10,080 nt of DNA from Polyrhizophydium stewartii (GCA_027604665.1 JADGIZ010000689.1:1-10080), one strand, 5' to 3'. Shown: positions 1-8,005, numbered from the stretch's first letter. The notes: generated from the letters alone by a model not told the origin. A program made the numbers and translations.

Positions 1-149
1 CAGGCGCCGGGGGCGCGGCCGGGGCGCGACGGCGCAGCCGCCCGCGCCGCACGGCGCCTGCAGACGAGTCGCTCGGGGCCTTCATGGGCCGAGGCCGAGG
101 CTGTGGAATGGCAACGCGGCGTCATCCGCGGCCGCGCACCCGGCGCCTG

Positions 150-173
150 CCGCCGCCGCCGCCGCCGCCGCCG
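150..173. repeat. (CCG)8 trinucleotide microsatellite
   Basis: Eight uninterrupted CCG units. It gives poly-Pro or poly-Arg on one strand and poly-Gly on the other, which explains the spurious short open frames here. It lies outside any supported exon. Confidence 0.9.
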
Positions 174-344
174 TGCTCCGAGCATGTCCAGCAAACCGCG
201 AGCACCGCTCTCCTCATTTGCCAGGAGGCGCCATCGCCTCCTCCCGTCCACCGCCCCTCGGCGGTCTCGGCCCCCATCTTGTCAATGAAGTCTGTCCAAA
301 TCAATCTCTTCTTTCCCCCTCGAGCCCCGCATCAGGGCGGCCAC

Positions 345-357
345 ATCAATTATTGAT
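345..357. promoter_or_regulatory. Perfect 13-nt palindrome ATCAATTATTGAT
   Basis: Arms ATCAAT and ATTGAT flank one central T. A further ATCAAT copy lies at 300-305. The three copies sit in the AT-richer island of an otherwise very GC-rich flank, so this could be a transcription-factor site cluster. No function can be assigned from sequence alone. Confidence 0.2.
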
Positions 358-529
358 TTCAGCGCTCGCTTTGCCCAGCTTTGGGTTTGAAGCACTCGTC
401 ACGTTTCCGTTCGAGGCGGCATGCATTTTACATCCGACCGAGACCCAGAATACTCAGACAACGCGGACGATTCAGGAGCAGAATCTTCATTGCTCGGAGC
501 GCCAAGGCGTGGTCGCATGCAACAGGAGC

Positions 530-2508
530 TCAGTCGATCGAAATGCGATGGGCGTTGAGCTTGCGCAGGGTGATGGTCAGAAGGCCATTGTCGAAGTTGG
601 CGTGAGTCGTCGAGCCGTCGGCCGTGAACGGCAGCCCAACGACGCGCGAGAAGGTGCCCGTCCTGCACTCGCTGCGCATGCACGCCCAGTTCTTGCGGTC
701 CTCAGGCTGCGTGGAGAGAAGGAAGCCTCGTCAGCGGCAGGCAGATTCGCGCGCACGGAAACCCAGCTGCACTCACCACGGGGACCTCGCCCGAAATGAT
801 CAGTCGCTCGCCAGAGTTGTCGAGGTTGACCTGGAAGCTCTCCTTGGACGCGCCGGGGATCTCGATCACGACGTGCAGCTGATCTTGGTCCTCGTAGACG
901 GCGACGCACGGCTTCCAGTCCGTCGGGTTCAGCGTCGATTCGCCGAGCATGGACGACTGCATGGCCGAGCCGCCGAAGCCGCCGAGAGGGCCAGACTCCT
1001 GCTCCCGGCGAGGCATGCCCTGGATCTGGATCGACTGAGCCTGCTGCTGCTGTTGCTGCTGCAGGCGAGGCTGCTGCTGCTGGATGCCACCCATCATCGG
1101 GCTGCCCACGCCAGCGAGCCGAGCCGACGAGATCTGCCAGAGGCGGCGTCGCCAAGTCAGTGAACGCCGAGGAGCCCGCCGCCACGCACACGGCCACTCA
1201 CCGCCTGGACCATCTTGGCGCGAGTCTGCTTGATGCAGGCGACGGCGTCACGCACAAGGCAGAGGCGGCGCTCGCGGACCTCGTCCGTGTTGAGCTTCTG
1301 GATCTGGAATGCGACACGGCGTGAGCGCCGCGAGCAAGCGACAGAGCAAGCATGGCGCGAGCGGCGCATCGCAAGCCCACACACACCTCGTTGACCAGAT
1401 CCTGGAAGACGCGGCTGGCGGTCTCGGCGCGGGCCGGCTGCAGGATGCCATGACGCAGCGACGCCACGCGGATCAGCACGTCAAAGAGGAACACGAAGCG
1501 CAGGCCCTCGTTGCCCTGGCGCTTGATCACTTCGCTGAGCAGCGACTCGTGGTCCAGCGACGCCGGCACGGGCTGCGCGGCAATCTGCACGACCTGGTTG
1601 GCTTGCTCGATCCACACGGGCATCAGGAGCGGGAGCTGCTGCTGGTAGGCAAAGTACTGCTGCTGCTGCTGCGTGAGCTGCTGCAGCGGGAACCACGGCT
1701 GTCCAGCCGCGGAGAACGGGACGCCGAGCTGCTGCGCCAGGGGCAGCTGCTGCGCCATCGGCATGCCGCCCACGGCCGGCGTCTGGGCGAGCGTCTGCGC
1801 CAGGGGATGCTGAAGGCCCGCAGCGCCCCGCCAAACGCCGCCGACGCCGGCAAGCCCGCCGACGCCGGCAAGCCCGCCAAGGCCAGCCAGCGGAGTCGCC
1901 TGCGTGGGCGAAAAGTCCGCCTGCGACTCGAGCGTCTTGAACAGCTCCGGGTCGCGCGACTCGATGGCGCTGCTGATCTGCTGCACATACTCGCGGTCGA
2001 GCATCGACAGCTTGTAGCTCAGATCGAGCACAATGTCGCGCAGCGAGTTCTCGAGCTCGATCTGCCCCGACAGCTGCACGTTGGTGAGCACGATCTGGCG
2101 GGCGCTTGGGAGCAAGGCGCCGCCGGTCATGCCGCCCTGGGTCCCGAGGCTCTGGCGCCACTGGTCCATCGAGACGTGCTGGCCCGCTTGCTGCTGGCCC
2201 CGCTGCTGCTGCTGGCCCTGCTGCGGTTGTCCCTGCTGCTGCTCTCCCTGCTGCTGCTGCTGCTGGCCGCGCTGCTGCTGGCCGCGCTGCTGTTGATGGG
2301 GATGCTGCTGCTGCTGCTGCTGCTCCTGCTCCATTTGGCGACGAAGCGCTTCCTCGCGGCGCTGGCGAGCCGATTGCTGCTGGCCCTGCTGCTGCTGCGG
2401 CTGGTGCTGCGGGTGCTGCGGGTGCTGCGGCTGTTGCGGCTGGGAGGCTTCGCCTTGGGTGGCCTGCTCGACCTGCGGCGTCGGCTCGGGTACGGATTTA
2501 GGAGGCAT
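530..2508 (-). CDS. Hsp20/alpha-crystallin domain protein with long Q-rich N-terminus
   Basis: Exons 2508-1387, 1303-1202, 1133-777 and 706-530 (introns 83, 68 and 70 bp, all phase 0) encode 585 residues. Small heat-shock proteins bind unfolding proteins without ATP. The domain starts near W481: EIPGASKE (499-506) matches the usual PG turn, LIISGE follows, then GTFSRVVGLP (544-553) and NGLLTITL (567-574) match the conserved last strands. The C-terminus carries an I-S-I motif (582-584), the family's inter-dimer docking signal. Upstream are a Q-rich tract (about 23-110), a probably helical stretch (about 138-196), Gly/Ala repeats (207-230), a Q/P/L-rich segment, a second helical stretch (about 318-408) and a second Q-run (about 426-441). 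Most family members have 150-250 residues, so this one is unusually large. I chose the ATG at 2508; an in-frame ATG at 2619 abuts a TTTAAA box and would add 37 residues. The middle region is unrecognised. Confidence 0.85.
1035..1082 (-). repeat. Second glutamine-run (CAG/CAA) block in the Hsp20-like gene
   Basis: CTG-rich on the plus strand, CAG-rich in the sense direction. It encodes QQQQPRL followed by seven Gln and AQ just upstream of the alpha-crystallin domain. It lies in exon 3. Confidence 0.8.
1840..1875 (-). repeat. Two tandem copies of an 18-bp repeat encoding LAGVGG
   Basis: The unit GCCGACGCCGGCAAGCCC occurs twice back to back (1840-1857, 1858-1875), followed by a degenerate third copy. 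In the sense direction the copies encode LAGVGG hexapeptides, continuing a LAGLGG unit, in the linker of the Hsp20-like protein. They are probably length-variable between strains. Confidence 0.85.
2179..2442 (-). repeat. CAG/CTG-rich low-complexity tract encoding the Q-rich N-terminus
   Basis: Dense CTG triplets on the plus strand, interrupted by GCC, CGC and GTT triplets, encode roughly residues 23-110 of the Hsp20-like protein. This segment contains QPQHP units and repeated GQQQR units. The tract also creates long antisense open frames with poly-Leu stretches that look falsely like membrane segments. Confidence 0.85.
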
Positions 2509-2844
2509 GGCGCGATGGGTCGGGGGAGTGCGAGGGCGTCGGTTGAGGGTGGGTGCAGGTGGGGGTTGTTGGCGTGCGGCCTCTGGCAGCTCATCGGCAG
2601 ACGCATGGCTGCCGAGCATTTTAAACCCGCCGTTGACAGCCTGGGATCGTTCTCACGGTGTCAGCGCGCGGCGACTGTCAGTCTGGCGGGCGGGCAGCGG
2701 TTGCTCACAACCCTCCTGGCAGCGAGACGCAGCAGCGCACTCTTGCTCGGCAAGGCTCTGCGGCTCGCTGGTGCACCCTGGCCCCCGCTGGCGCCGGTCG
2801 GCCAGGTCCCCAGCAGCCAGATTCGCTTTCGGGGTTTCCTCGAG
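2509..2844. promoter_or_regulatory. Shared head-to-head 5' region of Hsp20-like and UPF0598 genes
   Basis: This 336-bp region separates the two divergent start codons. It holds a TTTAAA box at 2620-2625, which is palindromic and so readable from both sides: about 112 bp from the minus-strand ATG and 220 bp from the plus-strand ATG. I looked for alternating nGAAn/nTTCn heat-shock elements and saw no canonical three-unit array; three TTC triplets at 2822-2838 are irregularly spaced direct copies. Transcription start sites cannot be placed. Confidence 0.4.
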
Positions 2845-3704
2845 ATGCAGCATCGCGCGGCGACACTCGCTGCGAGCACGTTCCGCTGCTCGCGGCGAGC
2901 GATGTCGGCCTCGGCGCTGCGGCTTGCGCCAGCCGGTGTACGTGCGCCGCCGCCGCCGCCCTCGGGCGATGCCCCAGGCGTCCGAGAGTACCTCTACTTT
3001 GTCGACGTCCACGGCCAGGTGCGTGCCGCTGCCACGGCCTGCGCAAGCCCGCATGCCGTGCCGTCCAAGCGGTTGCCTGACGTCTGGCCGCAAGCTGTTC
3101 CTCGACGACACGGTTCCAAAGAACATTGCGACCTGTGCGCGGGCCCTGCCGTCCTGATGCGGGGAGCAGGCGCTAACGCTTGGAAGCCAGGCTTCAAGGA
3201 CAAGCGGTTCCTGGACTTCTTCTTCAGCCGCCTGCGGGCCAACCCGCCGTCCAACCCGCTCTTTGCGGCGGGCTTCGAGTACGTCAGCCCATGCGGCAAG
3301 GAGATGAACTACGTGCGCGCAGCAGACGGTGCGTGTCTCGCCGCCCCGCTGCCGCGCGGAGTCGCCATTCCATCGACGCTCAACCATAAGCGTTCGCCCT
3401 CGCGCTCGCAGCCCCGATCGTCTTCCACGATCTGGATTCCCAGGGCCTCCTGTGGTTCGCAGGCTCAAAGACGCACCCGTTCGACCCGAGCCAGATCTTT
3501 GTGAGCCGTGGCAACGGCTACTTTTACCACCCGCTGCCGGCGGGGTCGCCGCTCCCGACGCCGACACGCCTCGCTGCGCTCGACACGCCCCTTGGACTCA
3601 TCAAGTCGTCGGCGGTGCTGTCGCACCTCGCGAGCGGCGCCGACATGGAAAGCGGAACAGTCACGCTCCACGGCCGCTCCTACAAAATCAACTTTATCGA
3701 ATAG
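2845..3704 (+). CDS. UPF0598 (DUF4505) family protein, C8orf82 homologue, probably mitochondrial
   Basis: Exons 2845-3018, 3095-3134, 3191-3328 and 3412-3704 (introns 76, 56 and 83 bp; phases 0, 1 and 1) encode 214 residues. Intron 2 has a GCTAACG branch-like site. The spliced protein carries the family pattern: REYLYFVDVHGQ (about 47-58), LFLDDTVPKNIATC, FKDKRFLDFFFSRLRAN, YVSPCGKEMNYVR, then PIVFHDLD and a C-terminal region with GYFYHP and GLIKSSAVL. Human UPF0598/C8orf82 shares LFLDD, ITCFKD, FFSRLRPN, SPCGRE, YHPA and GLVRSAL at matching positions. The first 35 residues are rich in Arg, Ala and Ser and lack acidic residues, as in a mitochondrial presequence. The biochemical function of the family is unknown to me. 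The start ATG has a purine at -3, but the frame stays open upstream, so the exact start is inferred. Confidence 0.88.
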
Positions 3705-3747
3705 AAACTGCATGCAAGAAGCCTGTGTGCCGAGAAGTCTTCTTTGG

Positions 3748-3753
3748 TTTATT
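3748..3753 (-). terminator. AATAAA polyadenylation signal of CCDC40
   Basis: A minus-strand AATAAA begins 9 nt downstream of the CCDC40 stop codon. Cleavage 10-30 nt further on would fall near or inside the end of the convergent UPF0598 gene, so the two 3' untranslated regions probably overlap. No equally clear signal was seen for the plus-strand gene. Confidence 0.6.
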
Positions 3754-3761
3754 TCTGCTTG

Positions 3762-6700
3762 TCATTGGAACAGGCGGATGTGGGCATCCAAAAAGTCGGA
3801 CAAGCGCGAAATCAAGTGCTTGCCTGCCGGGGCAGCGTTCTCGCGCAGCGCGTGCACCATGGCCTGCACCCGCTCGAGCCGGTCCAGCGCCTTGGTGCCC
3901 TCGAGCGAGCGCGAGTCTGCGTCGCGCGCCACGTAGACGTACTTGTTGTCGCGCAGGTCCTGGTATCGCCTGTAGTGGCGCTGCTGCAGGAGCGTCTCGT
4001 TGGACACCTTATCCAATCCGTCAGTCGCTGGTCCCTGAGACTGGGCCTCGGCAGCAGCCAGGCCAAAAGCACTCACAATCGTCTTGACCGCGGCTTGCGA
4101 CTCAATCTCCTCGTGAAGCGTCTCCTCGCGCTCTTCGAGCATGCGGCACGAGTCCTGTGCCTCCTGGATCTGCTTCTCGATCGTCACCTGCGAGCGATCA
4201 AGCGTCTGGATGTCTGTGATGACGCGCGCAAGCCATGTCAGCTTGGTATTGTGCTCTCGACAACACAATGCCGCCCACCCTGGTCGCAGTCTTGAACGTC
4301 GAGAATGGTCTGGCGGATCTTCTTGCTCAGCTCCGAGATGGCCTTTTGCAGCGACAGCTGAACAGAGCCCTTTCCTTTTGCCTTCCCCCTATTGATCGAA
4401 AAGATCCAACGCCATGTCAGTCGGTCCACTCGAGCAGCACACCATCAATCTAGTCTGCTCGATCGCACCTGTTTGAGATGCTTTCGCGGCGGTAGACGCT
4501 CTTCTCCATCTCGCTGATCATCTTCTCCTGCAGCTTCAGCATGCTGGCGTACCGGAGCTTCATGCGATGGATCTCAAGCCCCATTTCGCGGATCTCGGTT
4601 GCGCCAATGTTGGGATCCAGCGCTGCCTGCGTCTCCTTTGCCAGCTGGATCTTCTTTTCCCAGAGCATCATTTGGCGTCTGCAATGACCGAGTCATCAGC
4701 GCACAAGCCCGCGCTCAAGTACGGATCGGGTCGCGGCTCACTCTGCTTCGATCAGGCCCGTGAGCGCGCGTGCCTTCTCAGACTTGAGGTCGTCCAGCTG
4801 CCTCTCCATCTGGATCGACTCGAGCTCCGCTTGCTGCACGGACTCGCGTCAGCTGCCCATTCGCCGCTCAGGCGGAGATCCAAGCGCGGATCGCAGCACC
4901 TTGAGTCTGGCGCGGAACTCTTGCTCGAGCTCGAGGTTGGTTTCTTCCAGCTGGCTGTGGATGTTCGACTGCTTGGACAGCAGCGTGTTGATCTTGACCA
5001 TGTCGTTTTGCAGCTGCCTGATGTTGCGGTTGTGCTCACGGATCTCCTTCTCCTCGGTCTCGAATGCATCTGCATCCAGCGTACACACATGCAACCACAG
5101 CCACTGTCAGATTCAGTGGTGCGTTCTTGCGTTTCGATGCGCACTCACTGTTGACGACCATCTTCTTGCGGTTCAGCACCGTCAGGCGCATCTTAAGGTT
5201 CTGCGTCTCGTCCGTGATCTCGACCGAGCGCTTGGTCATGACGACCAGCTCGTTTTGGGCACGCAGCCAGAACTGCTGGAGCTGCACGCACTCTTGCTCC
5301 TTTGTCTGCACGAGTTTCTGCAGATTGTGGATCGTTGCTTCGAGCGGACCCATGTGCTCTTCCTGCGGCGGCAGCAGAGTGTCAGCCGCCGTAGAATCAA
5401 ACTCAGCTGCGCCATTTCCCATCCGCGACGGCTTACTTCGTTGCCACCAGTGACTTGGTCATACTTTTTGTTGAGAATGTCCATCTCAGACGCGCGCTTG
5501 CCAAGCTCGTCGTTGCGGCGCCTGATTTCCTGCTCGTACTTTTCAATCAGCGTGTTGCGCTCTTCCATTTCCTCGTCGATGCGCGAGATCTGGTCCTTCA
5601 TGGACTTGATGCGGCCGCCAATGTTGAGTGCCTCGAGCCTGATGTTGCTAAGCTCGTTTTGGATCGACGCAATGTTGGACTCCTTTTCGTGGATCGCGTT
5701 GCGCAGGCGGTTGTTGTCGCGCCGCGTGCTCTGGGCTCCCTTTTCAAGCGACAACTGCGACTGGAGACGCTCGGCAATATCGCGCTCGAGCTTTTGCGTC
5801 GCCTGTGCGTTTTGCGAGCAGGCTTTTTGGACAGCGTTGATCTCGAGCTGCACGGCTTGCCGCTCCTGTTGAGATTGACGCACAAACATTCATCAGCCCC
5901 TGTTTCTAAGCGGCAGCAGAACCAACGCAATACAGCAGACCTGCTGCAGCTGCGTCAGCTCCCTCTCGGCCTGGTTGAGACTCTTCATGTACATGGTGTA
6001 CGTCTCCTTGAGCTTGTCCTGCTGATCGTTGATGGTGCCGATTTGGCGCTTCACATAGTCGATTTCGTTCTCGAGCTTGCCGAGCATCATGGACAGCGTC
6101 TCGCCCTTGTTCTGCTCGACACGAAGCGCTCGCTTGCAGCCCGCAATCTCGCGAGACATGCTCGCAAGCGCCTCGTTGTTCTTTCTGTCGCCCGCAAGAT
6201 TGGCATCAGCGCTGTGCTGATGCTCGAGCAGACTGGACACCAGCCGCACTCAACTCGATGCCCTTTTCGATCTGCAGCAGGACGTCGTCGCGCCGCTGCA
6301 GCCCAATCAGACTGCTCTTCCACTGGTTCAGCAGCTGGCGCTTCTCAAACTGGATGGCCTCCATCTCTGTCGCGGCGTCTTGCAGCGTCTCGATGGCGGC
6401 CTTAGTCTCGCGCTGCTGCGCCAGCAGCTGGGTCTCGTACATGGCCCTGCGCTCCTGCAGCCGGCGCAGCTGCTCGGTGAGATGGTCAATGAAAAAGTCC
6501 TGGCGCTTCTTGTCCATCTCCTGCTTGATAATATCCTCCTCGGCCTTGAGCGTGGTGCGCTTTGCGACAAGAATCCGCGAGCGAAGCTCCTCGTTGTACA
6601 AGTCGACCTGCTTGAGTGTGCGTGAGATCTTTTCGAGCTCCAGCTTGTGCTGCTCGAGGTTTTTGCTGTGCTGGTGAAGCTTCTCCTGCTCGCGCTTGTA

Positions 6701-7600
6701 CTCGGCCAAGGTATGCTTGAGCGTGCGCTCGCCTTCCTCGCGCAGGCCTCGGATGATGCCAAAATTGTCCTCGGCGCCTTCGAGCATCGCCTGCAGACGT
6801 GCAAGCTGCTGCTGGAGCGTGTACAGCTCTACACCGACCTCCTCGCGATGCTTGACCTCTTTGCGGCAAGCCTCTTCCTGCATCGAGGAGACACGGCAGC
6901 GCTCTTCAGTCAGCGCGAGGCCGGGGGCACGCGGCAGACATGCCCACAGACACCTTTTCGCGGATCTCGAGCTCGAGCTTCTGCATGTGTTTGGAGAGCT
7001 GCTTGAAGATGGCGTCTTGGATCGGTTTCATGAGCGGCTGGCGGCAGCAATGTCAGCAATGCGCCAGATGCGGCAGCGCTGTGATGCACACGAGCAACGC
7101 ACATGCGACGAGTCCAAGATGGCCATGTCCTCCTCTTCCTCGGCGTCCTGGTTGAGCAACGTCGAGTCGACCGTCTCTGGCCCGCCTTGCGCGAGCTGAG
7201 ACGGCGGCGCGCCGGCGGTGTCTCCGCCCGCCAGGCTGACGCCCGAGCTGCGCAGGTCGCCGTCGCCGTCCTCGAGCAGCGGGCTCTGCATCGCATCCAG
7301 CATCGTGTCGCCCCGCACGAGGGCATAGTCGTCGCCATAGGGGCTGCCCATCAGGCCCACATCGGTCGGCGCCATCTGTTTGGTGGAGTTTGGCAGCGGC
7401 GGCAGAAGCGACGCCCCGAGCGCCGACGCGCCGAGCTGCTGCTGGCTGCCGAAGCTGTCGTGCGAGGGCACCGCCTGAGAGACCGAGGACGAGTCGGCGC
7501 CCTCGGAGCGCATCTCGGCGGCATCCTCGCTTGCAATGTCGTCGCCGCTGGCGCGCACGCCGTCGAGGCTCTGACGCGACTCGGCAACGTCGTCGGACAT
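3762..7600 (-). CDS. CCDC40: CCDC40 orthologue, axonemal 96-nm ruler coiled-coil protein
   Basis: Twelve exons: 7600-7103, 7037-6954, 6877-6255, 6184-5941, 5865-5437, 5362-5149, 5069-4900, 4833-4742, 4678-4469, 4388-4279, 4213-4077 and 4007-3762. All phases agree, giving 1018 residues (human about 1140). With CCDC39, CCDC40 forms the ruler along ciliary doublet microtubules that sets the 96-nm spacing of inner dynein arms and radial spokes. After an acidic, disordered N-terminus (1-166) the rest is coiled coil. Matches to human CCDC40 include HPLM (166-169), GVELYTLQQQL, KRQDFFIDHLT, SSLIGLQRRDD, GPLEATI, MLWEKKIQLAKE (about 789-800), EIHRMK and KYVYVAR (about 959). Joining at introns 3, 6, 7 and 8 gives gapless runs against the human protein as I recall it. 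The ATG at 7600 was chosen; one at 7711 is in frame. CCDC39 has a different sequence and is excluded. Confidence 0.93.
4008..4076 (-). other. CCDC40 intron 11: 69-nt, stop-free, multiple of three
   Basis: The donor GTGAGT at 4076 and acceptor AAG at 4008, with CTGAC about 15 nt before the AG, define a 69-bp intron that contains no stop in frame. A naive ORF reads straight through it and adds 23 residues. Removing it brings the spacing between EKQ and KYV to 58 residues, against about 53 in the human protein; retention would give 81. Splicing is therefore favoured, but retention would not break the protein. Confidence 0.7.
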
Positions 7601-7765
7601 GACTTTTCGCGCTGGGTAAAGTGCTGGTTGTCGAAATCGCGAGGTTTGAAGCTCCCTTGATGATGATGCCAGTTTATTCGAGGGGGTATGAGTGGAGGTT
7701 CTCGACCTCATCGCATGCGCGCGGCCTGTTTGCGACGTTGTCGAGTATCTCGTCGGCCGCCGTGT

Positions 7766-7787
7766 GACATGAGCCGACTGTCATGTC
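7766..7787. repeat. Perfect 7-bp inverted repeat, GACATGA-N8-TCATGTC
   Basis: Two perfectly complementary 7-nt arms are separated by 8 nt, centred about 176 bp upstream of the CCDC40 start codon. It may be a dyad protein-binding site or chance; no known motif is recognised. Confidence 0.35.
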
Positions 7788-7958
7788 CTCGGTGTGATCG
7801 TTGGTCGGGTGCGCATGAGTGCGGATGTGCGTTGTACGCGTACCCTCGTCACCCGGATCAGGAATGGATGCGACTGTAGCTCGGCCGTCCACTCAGATCT
7901 GGCTCATGTCCGACCGTGAGGAGACAACACCACTCTCGAGCAGACCGACTCTTGAATC

Positions 7959-7964
7959 TTTATG
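7959..7964 (-). terminator. CATAAA, possible polyadenylation signal of the Atg22-like gene
   Basis: This minus-strand CATAAA, a one-base variant of AATAAA, lies about 42 nt downstream of the stop codon at 8006-8008. Confidence 0.35.
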
Positions 7965-8005
7965 GAAGCATGAAGGCATTACATGAGGGCAGGACACGGA
8001 TGGTG

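Larger units (their letters stand above)
1..529. other. Left flank without a supported gene
   Basis: No convincing coding exon was found on either strand. The first 175 bases are extremely GC-rich with a CCG run. Bases 285-360 are an AT-richer island, with pyrimidine-rich sequence around 305-320. Several short open frames exist, such as a plus-strand one from 84 to 356 and a minus-strand one from 304 to 122, but they are Pro/Arg/Gly-rich frame by-products of the triplet run and resemble no family I know. The right part (about 400-529) is probably the 3' untranslated and downstream sequence of the Hsp20-like gene; I saw no AATAAA there on the minus strand. The island could be a promoter of a gene lying left of the window. 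Confidence 0.5.
7601..8005. promoter_or_regulatory. CCDC40 5' region and 3' flank of the Atg22-like gene
   Basis: 405 bp between two tandem minus-strand genes. There is an AATAAA-like AT box at 7673-7678, 73 nt upstream of the chosen CCDC40 ATG, and an inverted repeat at 7766-7787. I looked for an RFX X-box (GTTGCC-type half sites), common at ciliary genes in animals, and saw no convincing copy. No open frame here resembles a gene. The last 50 bp hold the 3' untranslated region of the Atg22-like gene. Confidence 0.4.

Noticed and set aside
122..304. Possible first exon of a minus-strand gene (start near 304 or 277)
   Set aside because: The frame becomes poly-Gly from the triplet run and stops. 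A CCACAG acceptor-like site further left exists, but nothing past it is recognisable.
84..356. Short Pro/Arg-rich frames around the CCG run
   Set aside because: Low complexity generated by the triplet repeat, with no recognisable domain and no splice pattern supporting an exon.
577..1197. Reading through the Hsp20-like gene introns as one 206-residue minus-strand frame
   Set aside because: It mixes frames. The splice model with three phase-0 introns gives a coherent alpha-crystallin domain, whereas this frame gives none.
2822..2838. Possible heat-shock element made of three TTC triplets
   Set aside because: The triplets are direct and irregularly spaced, not the alternating nGAAnnTTCnnGAAn pattern.
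1309..3504. Plus-strand 731-residue open frame with poly-Leu stretches resembling membrane helices
   Set aside because: It is the antisense of the CAG-rich Hsp20-like gene. The Leu runs are read from CTG repeats, and the frame merges into the UPF0598 gene region without respecting its introns.
4760..5872. Plus-strand 370-residue Ser/Cys/Leu-rich open frame
   Set aside because: It lies antisense to CCDC40 exons 5-8. The minus strand shows clear CCDC40 homology and codon-level conservation, and this frame resembles no family.
3762..7600. Alternative identity as CCDC39, a myosin tail or an SMC-like coiled coil
   Set aside because: Specific blocks such as MLWEKKIQLAKE, GPLE and the C-terminal KYVYVAR region match CCDC40. 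No motor or ATPase motif is present.
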